Shown in pieces: positions 1-5,753 of a stretch of DNA of 10,478 nucleotides. Both the position numbers and the translations under genes were made by a program. Under the pieces are notes generated by a model. The model was given only the letters and a program-made list of their open reading frames with translations. It had not been told where the DNA came from and searched no databases. Position 1 is the stretch's first letter, and every line of letters begins with the position of its first letter. The DNA lies in NCBI GenBank assembly GCA_030424825.1, contig JAUHWE010000106.1, positions 1 to 10,478 on the forward strand, written 5' to 3'. This DNA comes from Verrucomicrobiia bacterium. Lineage in GTDB: Bacteria > Verrucomicrobiota > Verrucomicrobiia > Opitutales > Opitutaceae.

Positions 1-143
1 AACCTTCTAAAACTTTTGGGCCTTATGGGTTTGCGGAAAGATGGGTTTTTGTGGGGATTTGTGACGGATCTTTGCTTGGTAGGCGCTGATTGTTGTGGCG
101 GACTCAGGGAAATCGTTGTCCACTCGTTGCTGCAAACGCTTGA
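1..143. other. 3' flank of the PQQ dehydrogenase gene, no gene seen
   Basis: This stretch lies downstream of the minus-strand PQQ dehydrogenase gene and runs to the window edge. I see no convincing coding frame that continues off the edge, no RNA gene, and no hairpin followed by a T-run on the minus strand that would end the transcript. Any terminator for the unit would lie further left, outside the window. Confidence 0.4.
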
Positions 144-2312
144 CTATTTTTTAGGCAGAGCGAAGCAGTAGTAACTGTCGCTTGAAGGGGTTTGGTGTAT
201 GCTACCACCACCGCCAGCGATAACGATGTATTGACGGTCTTCATACATGAAAGTCGAAGGGGTAGCGTAGCCGGAGCCGTCCATCTGGAAGTGCCAGAGT
301 TCATCACCAGACTTTTTTTCGAAAGCGCGGAAACGAGCGTCTAGGGTGGCTCCAATGAATACTAATCCACCTGCGGTCACTACAGGTCCTCCGATGTTGA
401 AGGTGCCGGTTGGCGGATAGCCTTTGGCTTCTAGAGCTTGGTAAGTTCCGAGCGGGACGGACCATTTGAAATCGCCGGTATTCATGTCGATGGCGTGCAA
501 TTGCCCCCAGGGGCGTTTGTTGATCGGGTAGCCTTCCGGGTCGTGGAAGTCGTGGTGACCGGTTGACAAGTAGGGGATATTGCCGGTCCAGGTGAATTGC
601 AGATTTCCCGTATCGATTTTCTCCTCGTGGCGGTCGTCAAAGAGAAAAGCGAGGATGGCTTCGCGTTCAATCTCTAGAAAGGAAGACCAGGAAGGCATCT
701 GTCCTCGGCCTTCGGTAATGACTTTCATCACTTCTTCACGGCTCAATCGCTCGCTAACTGACCTTAGGGCAGGGAGGGCAATGCCATTTAATGAACCTCC
801 ACTATCCAAGTTGTGACAATTAGAGCAAACCGCTTGGTAAATGCGTTCGCCCAGTGCGGGCAAGGTGATCTCTTCTTCCACCTTGGCTTCACGCATAGAT
901 ATCCACTCGGCTTCATTGCTCGAGTTGATGTAGAGTGTGTTATCCGAAGGATCGAAAGCCGCCCCCGGCCATTCGGAGCCGCCATTAAATTGCGGTAGCA
1001 TGACTAGCTTCTGGAATCCCGGCGGGGTAAAGATGGGGCCCAGTTTGAAATCTTTCAGTTGCTCGAGGACGTAGGCTCTGGCCTGCGGATTCAGGTCGGT
1101 GACGTCGTCCAGAGTGAAATGCTGGTCAGTGTAGGCCGCAGGTTTTAGGGGAAACGGTTGAGTGGGCGACGTGTATTCGCCGGGGATTTCAGAGATTTCA
1201 ACCGGGCGTTCTTCGACCCCGAATATCGGTTTGCCCGTTTCGCGATCCAAGACGAAGAGATGTCCCATTTTGCTCGGTTGGGCTACTGCGTCAATTTCCT
1301 TTCCGTCTTTAACGAGTCTGATCAAGGTGGGTGCCGTGGGTAGATCGTAGTCCCACAAATCATGATGCACGGTTTGGTAGTGCCAGAGGCGTTTCCCCGT
1401 GTTGGCATCAAGAGCCAGTACGCAATTGGCAAAAAGGTTGTCGCCGCCCCGGTTGCCTCCCCAATGATCATAGGTGGCGGAGCCCGTACCCATGAATACG
1501 ATACCTCGCTCCGGATCCAGTGTGAGTCCTCCCCAGGCGTTGGCGCCGCCGACATACTTGTAGGAATCGGGTGACCAGGTGTCGTAGCCGAATTCTCCCG
1601 GATGCGGGACGGTATGAAAAATCCATTTACGCTCTCCTGTACGAACATCGAAAGCTCGAATGTGCCCCGGATTCGCTTGCCCTGGTCCCTCTCCAACGCT
1701 GCCACCCAGGATTAGGAGATCCTTGTAGATGACACCCGGCCCTCGGGTGTCGTAGCGCCTGACGATGCCGTCATGGTCGAGATTTTTTGTGAGATCCAAA
1801 CGACCTCCTTCAGCGAAGCTCTCGATTAGCTTCCCCGTATCGGCGTCGAGGCAGAAATAACCGTTCGCCACTCCGTAGAATATACGCCGGTCATCGCCGC
1901 TTTCCCAGTACACCATTGCTCGAGTCTTTCCTGTGGCACCTGATCCTTGGTAGGGATCGAACGTCCAGATAGGTTTTGCGGTGTCCGGTTCAACAGCGAC
2001 GATCTTTTGCCCGATTGTGGCCAAGTAGAGGATGCCATTGGCCATCAAGGGATTGAACTGTAGGGTGGTATTCTTGCCCTTTACAAAATCGGGAACGCGG
2101 AAGCGCCAAACCAATTCCAACTTCTGGACATTGCCGGCATGAATCTGGTCGAGGGCCGAGTATTTGGTACCGCCCAAATCGCCATTGTAGTAGCGCCATT
2201 CATGCTCCGCGTATTGCGGGTGCGACGAATGAGCCGAGTCGGATTCTTGAGCCACTGAAGGGAGCAGCCCTGCTGATAAGAGGATGAATAGGATGAATCG
2301 TCTCACAATCAT
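144..2312 (-). CDS. Exported PQQ-dependent dehydrogenase with inserted cytochrome c domain
   Basis: A 722-residue quinoprotein of the membrane glucose dehydrogenase-like family, predicted to oxidise a sugar or alcohol in the periplasm using PQQ. The chosen ATG gives a signal peptide (VRR, then a hydrophobic run, likely cleavage after SVA at residue 21); the frame stays open 53 codons upstream, but that part does not look like protein of this family. The propeller opens with WRYYNGDLGGTKYSALDQI and carries repeats such as AFDVRTGERKW and ALDANTGKRLW. HHDLWDYD (316-323) and K348 match the spacing of the catalytic Asp and PQQ-contacting Lys in E. coli Gcd, so D321 and K348 are the likely equivalents. 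A cytochrome c domain (about 485-565) interrupts the propeller: CSNCH at 496-500, distal ligand candidate M539 in GQMPSW. Propeller sequence resumes afterwards (NKRPWGQLHAIDMNTG). Unlike Gcd it has no N-terminal block of membrane helices, so it should be soluble or lipid-associated. It is second in a unit, 46 bases after the Gfo/Idh/MocA gene. Substrate unknown; no good Shine-Dalgarno seen. Confidence 0.93.
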   Translation of the reverse strand: MIVRRFILFILLSAGLLPSVAQESDSAHSSHPQYAEHEWRYYNGDLGGTKYSALDQIHAGNVQKLELVWRFRVPDFVKGKNTTLQFNPLMANGILYLATIGQKIVAVEPDTAKPIWTFDPYQGSGATGKTRAMVYWESGDDRRIFYGVANGYFCLDADTGKLIESFAEGGRLDLTKNLDHDGIVRRYDTRGPGVIYKDLLILGGSVGEGPGQANPGHIRAFDVRTGERKWIFHTVPHPGEFGYDTWSPDSYKYVGGANAWGGLTLDPERGIVFMGTGSATYDHWGGNRGGDNLFANCVLALDANTGKRLWHYQTVHHDLWDYDLPTAPTLIRLVKDGKEIDAVAQPSKMGHLFVLDRETGKPIFGVEERPVEISEIPGEYTSPTQPFPLKPAAYTDQHFTLDDVTDLNPQARAYVLEQLKDFKLGPIFTPPGFQKLVMLPQFNGGSEWPGAAFDPSDNTLYINSSNEAEWISMREAKVEEEITLPALGERIYQAVCSNCHNLDSGGSLNGIALPALRSVSERLSREEVMKVITEGRGQMPSWSSFLEIEREAILAFLFDDRHEEKIDTGNLQFTWTGNIPYLSTGHHDFHDPEGYPINKRPWGQLHAIDMNTGDFKWSVPLGTYQALEAKGYPPTGTFNIGGPVVTAGGLVFIGATLDARFRAFEKKSGDELWHFQMDGSGYATPSTFMYEDRQYIVIAGGGGSIHQTPSSDSYYCFALPKK

Positions 2313-2358
2313 TGAGATTTGCGTTTGAGGGAAGTCATTGGGAATGAGGGGTTGACCG

Positions 2359-3669
2359 TTAGACCATGCTATAATCCCAGGGCTTTCGCATGGGACGGGA
2401 AATCGTCTTCGCGACTTCTTTGTCGCCGATGAACTTTTCCTTTTTCGGGTTCCACTGGACTTTTCGGCCAAGTCGAACAGCGGTGACTCCGAGGTGGCAC
2501 ATCGTGGCGGACTTGTGGCCGATTTCCGCGTCGCAGATCGCTTTTTCCCGTGAGCGGACGGACTCTACAAAATTGGTCATGTGGTTGTTGCTCTTGTACA
2601 GGCGTTCCGCACTAGTGGGTAGTGGGGTGGTCAAAATATCAGGATCGCTCGCCTCGATAGCGCCGCGCGTCACCCAAACCCATCCATTGGTGCCGGTGAG
2701 GCGAAGACCGTGCTGCTGGCCATCAGGATCAACGACGGAACCGTTCCAGGCATTGGCGGTAGTGCTTCGGCAACGGTGCTTCACGCCATTCGGATAAATG
2801 TATTCCAACTCGTATTCGCTAGCGGCAGTGAAGCCTCCGGGGATCATTTTAGTGAGAGAGCGGCCTTCTGCCGAGACCGGCCCGCTGCGCTCGAAGCCGG
2901 TTGCCCAGAGCGCGATGTCATTGTGGTGGGCGCCCCAATCGGTCATGGTGCCACCGGAATATTCCCACCAATAGCGGAAGAGTCGATGGGCTCGCTCCTC
3001 CACATAATCCACGTAGGGAGTTTGGCCCTGCCACATGTCCCAGTCCATACCATTAGGCACCGGTTTCGTCTTGAAAGGCCCGAGCCGCTGACCGGCGGGA
3101 AGGTAGACATCGATTTCCTTAAGCTCGCCGATAATCTTGTTGCGGGCGATTTCGCAGGCCAGTCGGAAGCGTGGATCGCTTCTTTGTTGCGTACCCGTTT
3201 GGAGAATACGGCCCGTCTTCTTTTCGGCAGCAACGAGATGTTTGCCTTCGTCAATGGTGAGGGTAAGGGGCTTCTCGCAGTAGACATCCTTGCCAGCCCG
3301 CATCGCGGCGAGAGATACGAGCGTGTGCCAGTGGTCAACTGTCCCGCAGACTACGACGTCAACCTCTTTCAGCTCCATGACTTTCCGAAAATCCTTGAAT
3401 GCTTTCGCTTTGGGCCAGGTCTGCTTCGCTTTGGCAAGCTGAGTATCATCCACATCGCAAATGGCGACCATTTCTCCGTAGTAGGCAGCGGCTTCGCCTA
3501 CACCGCTCCCTCGTCCTCCGCAGCCGACCAGCGCGACACCTAGTCGATCATTGGCCATTTTGGGATTAGGCAAGGAGTCTTGAGCGAGGCATTCTTCTAG
3601 GTACCATCCGGGGAGGGCCGTGGATGCGGCGGCGATTCCAGTGGTTTGGATAAATTTTCTACGATTCAT
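2359..3669 (-). CDS. Tat-exported Gfo/Idh/MocA family oxidoreductase
   Basis: A 436-residue NAD(P)-dependent oxidoreductase of the Gfo/Idh/MocA family. The start was placed at the ATG giving MNRRKFIQTTGIAAAS, a twin-arginine signal (RRKFI, then an Ala-rich stretch, possible cleavage after CLA at residue 29); 29 extra in-frame codons upstream look non-coding. The Rossmann fold begins with VALVGCGGRGSG (glycines around 49-56), followed by the acidic strand end AICDVDD (D72). CEKP at 131-134 is the family EKP motif with K133 the expected catalytic or cofactor-contacting lysine. In the C-terminal domain TDWGAHHND (243-251) supplies the histidines usual in the Verrucomicrobiota/Planctomycetota branch. 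Tat export suggests folding with bound cofactor before export, as in Zymomonas glucose-fructose oxidoreductase; that is analogy, not proof. First gene of a two-gene unit with the PQQ dehydrogenase and divergent from rpmI. The substrate is unknown; annotations such as inositol dehydrogenase would be over-precise. No Shine-Dalgarno is visible. Confidence 0.92.
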   Translation of the reverse strand: MNRRKFIQTTGIAAASTALPGWYLEECLAQDSLPNPKMANDRLGVALVGCGGRGSGVGEAAAYYGEMVAICDVDDTQLAKAKQTWPKAKAFKDFRKVMELKEVDVVVCGTVDHWHTLVSLAAMRAGKDVYCEKPLTLTIDEGKHLVAAEKKTGRILQTGTQQRSDPRFRLACEIARNKIIGELKEIDVYLPAGQRLGPFKTKPVPNGMDWDMWQGQTPYVDYVEERAHRLFRYWWEYSGGTMTDWGAHHNDIALWATGFERSGPVSAEGRSLTKMIPGGFTAASEYELEYIYPNGVKHRCRSTTANAWNGSVVDPDGQQHGLRLTGTNGWVWVTRGAIEASDPDILTTPLPTSAERLYKSNNHMTNFVESVRSREKAICDAEIGHKSATMCHLGVTAVRLGRKVQWNPKKEKFIGDKEVAKTISRPMRKPWDYSMV

Positions 3670-3713
3670 GCGGGGGCGATTCGGGGTGTTGTCAGTTGGG
3701 GGAAGCAGTTCGA

Positions 3714-3732
3714 GATTCGATAAAATCGGATC
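3714..3732. promoter_or_regulatory. Imperfect palindrome, possible operator
   Basis: GATTCGAT-AAA-ATCGGATC is a 19-base dyad with 8-base arms that differ from perfect symmetry at one position. It sits about 45 bases upstream of the start of the Tat-exported oxidoreductase, in the divergent region. It could be a repressor or activator site or an RNA hairpin in the minus-strand leader. No regulator gene is nearby to suggest an owner, and chance occurrence is possible. Confidence 0.25.
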
Positions 3733-3782
3733 CGTTTGCAATGGGATATCTCGCAAAAATCAACTTTGAAAACTGATCGATA

Positions 3783-3796
3783 GGAGCGATTGCTCC
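3783..3796. repeat. Short perfect inverted repeat in divergent region
   Basis: GGAGC-GATT-GCTCC forms a perfect 5-bp dyad with a 4-base spacer. It is not followed by a T-run on either strand, so it is not an intrinsic terminator. It lies between the divergent oxidoreductase and rpmI genes and may be a protein site or nothing. Confidence 0.2.
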
Positions 3797-3829
3797 ACCT
3801 GACCCGTATATTTCCCGAAATGAGCGTTG

Positions 3830-3851
3830 TTTCCCCTTTACACGGGGGAGA
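3830..3851 (+). promoter_or_regulatory. Possible hairpin in the rpmI leader
   Basis: TTTCCCC (3830-3836) can pair with GGGGAGA (3845-3851), including one G-U pair, around an 8-base loop, 34 bases before the rpmI start. In many bacteria the L20 protein represses its operon by binding structured leader RNA upstream of infC or rpmI, so a structure here is plausible. The stem is short and no similarity to the 23S rRNA site of L20 was established. Confidence 0.25.
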
Positions 3852-3885
3852 ATTTACATCTTTGTTCTCGGTTTTCCTAAAAGTC

Positions 3886-4080
3886 ATGCAAAAGACTAAG
3901 AAATCCATAGCAAAACGCTTCAAGCTAACCGGTACTGGTAAGTTGATGCGCCGTTCTCCTGGAACGCGTCACCATCTTCACCAAAAGTCGACTAAGCAGA
4001 AGCGCAACCTCAACAGCGACAAACCCGTTTCAGCTGGACGCCAAGCAGATCTAATGCGCGGTCTTCCACACGGACTTTAA
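3886..4080 (+). CDS. rpmI: 50S ribosomal protein L35
   Basis: A 64-residue, strongly basic protein of the large ribosomal subunit. The pattern KKSIAKRFKLTGTGKLMRR, then TRHHLHQKSTKQKRNL, is the L35 signature (AKRFK.TG.GK..R, then RH.L..KS.K.KR). The ATG at 3886 gives the usual 64-66 residue length. The frame is open upstream, with an ATG at 3820 and a TTG at 3790, but those starts would add an N-terminal extension that L35 proteins do not have. There is no clear Shine-Dalgarno before this ATG. It is followed by rplT after 82 bases, the normal pairing. infC usually precedes rpmI but is not present here, because the upstream gene is a divergent oxidoreductase starting 216 bases away. Confidence 0.97.
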   Translation: MQKTKKSIAKRFKLTGTGKLMRRSPGTRHHLHQKSTKQKRNLNSDKPVSAGRQADLMRGLPHGL

Positions 4081-4100
4081 TCGCTGATCAAGAGAAACTT

Positions 4101-4141
4101 ATTTCGTTCGGGTAAAATCTTATTGGGCGACCTGACGAAAT
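4101..4141 (+). promoter_or_regulatory. 12-bp hairpin before rplT, candidate translational control element
   Basis: ATTTCGT (4101-4107) pairs perfectly with ACGAAAT (4135-4141). The stem continues with CGGGT (4109-4113) against ACCTG (4130-4134), including one G-U pair and a single bulged T at 4108, giving 12 pairs closed by a 16-base loop. No T-run follows, so it is not a terminator. GACCT at 4129-4133 can instead pair with AGGTC at 4154-4158, which covers the rplT ribosome binding site; the two pairings exclude each other. It could be an L20 feedback site or an RNA-processing site. The pairings are read directly; the role is inferred. Confidence 0.4.
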
Positions 4142-4152
4142 TTAACACCAGA

Positions 4153-4156
4153 AAGG
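4153..4156 (+). promoter_or_regulatory. Ribosome binding site of rplT
   Basis: AAGG lies six bases before the rplT ATG and is one of only two convincing Shine-Dalgarno-like sequences in the window. It falls inside a sequence (AGGTC) that can pair with GACCT just upstream, so its accessibility may be controlled. Confidence 0.55.
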
Positions 4157-4162
4157 TCAAAC

Positions 4163-4534
4163 ATGCCTAGAGCAACTAATTCACCAGCATACCGCAAGCG
4201 TCGTAAAAAGATGCTGAAGCAAGCCAAGGGCTACTTCGGCAACAAATCACGCTTGTACAAATACGCGAAAGACGCCGTATCGCACGCGCTGCAGTACGCC
4301 TATCGCGACAGACGCGCCAAAAAGCGCACGATGCGCCAGCTTTGGATTGTGCGTATTAACGCTGCTTGCAGAGCAGAAGGCATCAGCTACAGCCGATTCC
4401 AAGAAGGTCTCAAGGCTGCCGAAATCACTCTGGACCGCAAGGTTCTAGCGGATATCGCAGTGCAAGACGCCGTGGCCTTTAGCGGACTCATCGAGAAAGC
4501 TAAGGAAGCTTTGAAAAACAAAGCCGCCGCCTAA
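4163..4534 (+). CDS. rplT: 50S ribosomal protein L20
   Basis: A 123-residue basic protein that binds 23S rRNA early in large-subunit assembly and, in several bacteria, represses its own operon. The N-terminal [32 protein letters not shown] and the following [24 protein letters not shown] are diagnostic of L20. The C-terminal domain (about 60-118) contains [27 protein letters not shown], the globular part that in E. coli is sufficient for repression. The length is slightly above the usual 117-120 residues because of an Ala/Lys-rich tail. The ATG follows an AAGG ribosome binding site. A strong intrinsic terminator lies about 65 bases after the stop codon, so part of the transcription probably ends before pheS. 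Confidence 0.98.
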   Translation: MPRATNSPAYRKRRKKMLKQAKGYFGNKSRLYKYAKDAVSHALQYAYRDRRAKKRTMRQLWIVRINAACRAEGISYSRFQEGLKAAEITLDRKVLADIAVQDAVAFSGLIEKAKEALKNKAAA

Positions 4535-4609
4535 ACTCGAATAGCGGTGATCATGGCGGCAAATTCGCCGTTTCATCCATTTTCGCCTTTAACGAATGGG
4601 AGTTCGAGT
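4535..4609 (+). promoter_or_regulatory. Possible antiterminator pairing competing with the rplT-pheS terminator
   Basis: ACTCGAA (4535-4541), immediately after the rplT stop codon, is perfectly complementary to TTCGAGT (4603-4609), which forms most of the 5' arm of the downstream terminator. A further G-U pair (4542 with 4602) is possible. This pairing and the terminator hairpin cannot form together. A ribosome terminating at rplT would cover the first segment and favour termination. Only the complementarity is seen; any regulatory role is inference. Confidence 0.3.
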
Positions 4610-4632
4610 ATCTGCTCGGACTCCTTTTTTTT
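4599..4632 (+). terminator. Intrinsic terminator between rplT and pheS
   Basis: GGAGTTCGAG (4599-4608) pairs with CTCGGACTCC (4615-4624) over ten pairs, one of them G-U, with a six-base loop (TATCTG), followed directly by eight Ts. This is a textbook Rho-independent terminator and the only one recognised in the window. It would separate the ribosomal protein pair from pheST-gatCAB, or act as an attenuator that sets read-through into pheST. Confidence 0.85.
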
Positions 4633-4660
4633 GACTTACGAACCCGTAGCATCCTTTAGT
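4631..4660 (+). promoter_or_regulatory. Possible pheS promoter
   Basis: TTGACT (4631-4636) matches the sigma-70 type -35 consensus at five of six positions. TTTAGT (4655-4660), 18 bases on, matches the -10 consensus at four of six. The -35 box overlaps the last Ts of the terminator, which would place a new start just after transcription of rplT ends and leave a leader of roughly 20 bases before pheS. The -10 box is weak and the host's promoter rules are unknown. Confidence 0.35.
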
Positions 4661-4689
4661 CACTAGAAATTATCTCTCCGCGAAGCACT

Positions 4690-5730
4690 ATGGAAGAGGA
4701 ACTTAAACAGATTGTAGATTCGGCCAACGCGAATGTTGGGTCCGTCTCAAACCGGGCCGATTTCGAAGCTTTCAAGGCCGGGATTACTGGTCCCAATGGT
4801 TCCCTGACTAAAGTGATGAAGGGCATGGGTCAGGTAGCGAAAGAAGACCGCCCCACTTTTGGAAAGCTTATTAATGAAGCCAAGCAATCTGTGCAGGCTA
4901 TTTACGATAGGGCGCTCGAAGCGATCGAAGCGGCTGAAATCGCTGAAAGACTGGGTCCCCCGATTGATCCCTCTCTGCCGTCACCCGATGCGGGTCCAGG
5001 AAGCGTTCATCCGCTCACCCAGGTGCGTGAAGAAATTAGCCGTATTTTCAAGCAGATCGGATTCACGGTGGCGGAAGGAACGGAAGTGGAGACAGAGTAC
5101 TACTGTTTCGATGCCTTGAATACGCCGAAGGATCATCCGGCCCGCGATTTACAGGATACGTTCTATTTGCCGGATGACGCAGATTTTGCCAATGTATCCA
5201 AAAAAACGGACGAACGCTACTTGCTCCGTACGCATACGTCATCGGTGCAGATTCGCACGATGTTAAAAGGGGAGCCTCCGATCCGCATTATTTCGCCGGG
5301 CAGGTGCTTCCGGAGAGACACGGTAGATGCCACGCACAGTGCCAATTTTCATCAAGTTGAAGGTCTTTATGTCGACAAGAATGTCACTGTTCGAGACCTG
5401 AAAGCGATTCTCGACTATTTCTTTGAGCAATTGCTAGGAAAGGGAACCACCACTCGTTTCCGTCCTCATTTCTTCCCCTATACGGAACCGAGTTTCGAGG
5501 TCGATTTCTCTTCGAGCCATTTGGCTAAACTGGGAAGTGATTGGGTAGAAATCGCCGGTTGTGGAATGGTTGAGCCAGAAGTGTTTTCTTCGGTAGGCTA
5601 TGATCCAGAAGTGTATTCAGGTTTTGCGTTCGGCATGGGGATCGAGCGTATTGCCATGATTATATACGGAATTGATGACATCCGGTATTTCTATCAGAAC
5701 GACCACCGCTTTTTGAAGCAGTTCGCTTAA
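4690..5730 (+). CDS. pheS: Phenylalanyl-tRNA synthetase alpha subunit
   Basis: A 346-residue class IIc aminoacyl-tRNA synthetase subunit carrying the catalytic site of the (alpha-beta)2 enzyme that charges tRNA-Phe in the cytoplasm. Residues 1-95 are a helical, charged arm expected to contact tRNA. The catalytic domain begins at VHPLTQVREEI (106-116). Motif 2 is SPGRCFRRDTVDATHSANFHQVEGL (starting at 202) and motif 3 is SGFAFGMGIERIAMI (310-324). FPYTEPSFE (262-270) forms part of the phenylalanine pocket. A313 in GFAFGMG corresponds, counting back from the C-terminus, to E. coli A294, which shapes amino acid selectivity. The length is a little above the 327 residues of E. coli, mainly from a longer linker around 160-175. 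The start gives a normal N-terminus, with no clear Shine-Dalgarno. pheT follows after 23 bases. Confidence 0.98.
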   Translation: MEEELKQIVDSANANVGSVSNRADFEAFKAGITGPNGSLTKVMKGMGQVAKEDRPTFGKLINEAKQSVQAIYDRALEAIEAAEIAERLGPPIDPSLPSPDAGPGSVHPLTQVREEISRIFKQIGFTVAEGTEVETEYYCFDALNTPKDHPARDLQDTFYLPDDADFANVSKKTDERYLLRTHTSSVQIRTMLKGEPPIRIISPGRCFRRDTVDATHSANFHQVEGLYVDKNVTVRDLKAILDYFFEQLLGKGTTTRFRPHFFPYTEPSFEVDFSSSHLAKLGSDWVEIAGCGMVEPEVFSSVGYDPEVYSGFAFGMGIERIAMIIYGIDDIRYFYQNDHRFLKQFA

Positions 5731-5753
5731 GACGAATAGACGCTGTTCACGAC

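Noticed and set aside
2313..2471. N-terminal extension of the PQQ dehydrogenase by 53 codons
   Set aside because: The extension is not like any family member, would bury the signal peptide inside the protein, and overlaps the 3' end of the upstream gene; the ATG at 2312 begins directly with a signal peptide.
2710..3543. A 277-codon open frame on the plus strand opposite the Gfo/Idh/MocA gene
   Set aside because: It is antisense to a gene with clear Rossmann, EKP and DWGAHH motifs and its product resembles no family; the open frame is a by-product of the real gene's codon use.
3790..3885. N-terminal extension of L35 from a TTG at 3790 or an ATG at 3820
   Set aside because: L35 proteins are 64-66 residues and begin at the equivalent of 3886; the extra residues are not basic and do not look like L35.
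3670..3885. Sigma-70 promoters for rpmI and for the divergent oxidoreductase unit
   Set aside because: Isolated partial matches exist (TATATT at 3807, TAAAAT at 3721, TTGAAA at 3766), but none pairs with its partner box at 16-18 bases, so no specific promoter is claimed.
4553..4666. Possible 37-codon leader peptide before pheS, resembling the role of pheM, with Phe at codons 7, 10, 25, 26 and 34
   Set aside because: It has no ribosome binding site, its Phe codons are scattered rather than clustered before the hairpin, and the frame runs straight through the terminator. A stalled ribosome at the early Phe codons would not clearly disturb the terminator.
4535..4689. T-box riboswitch controlling pheST
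   Set aside because: No T-box consensus or specifier-loop layout is visible in the 155 bases, which are too few for a normal T-box.
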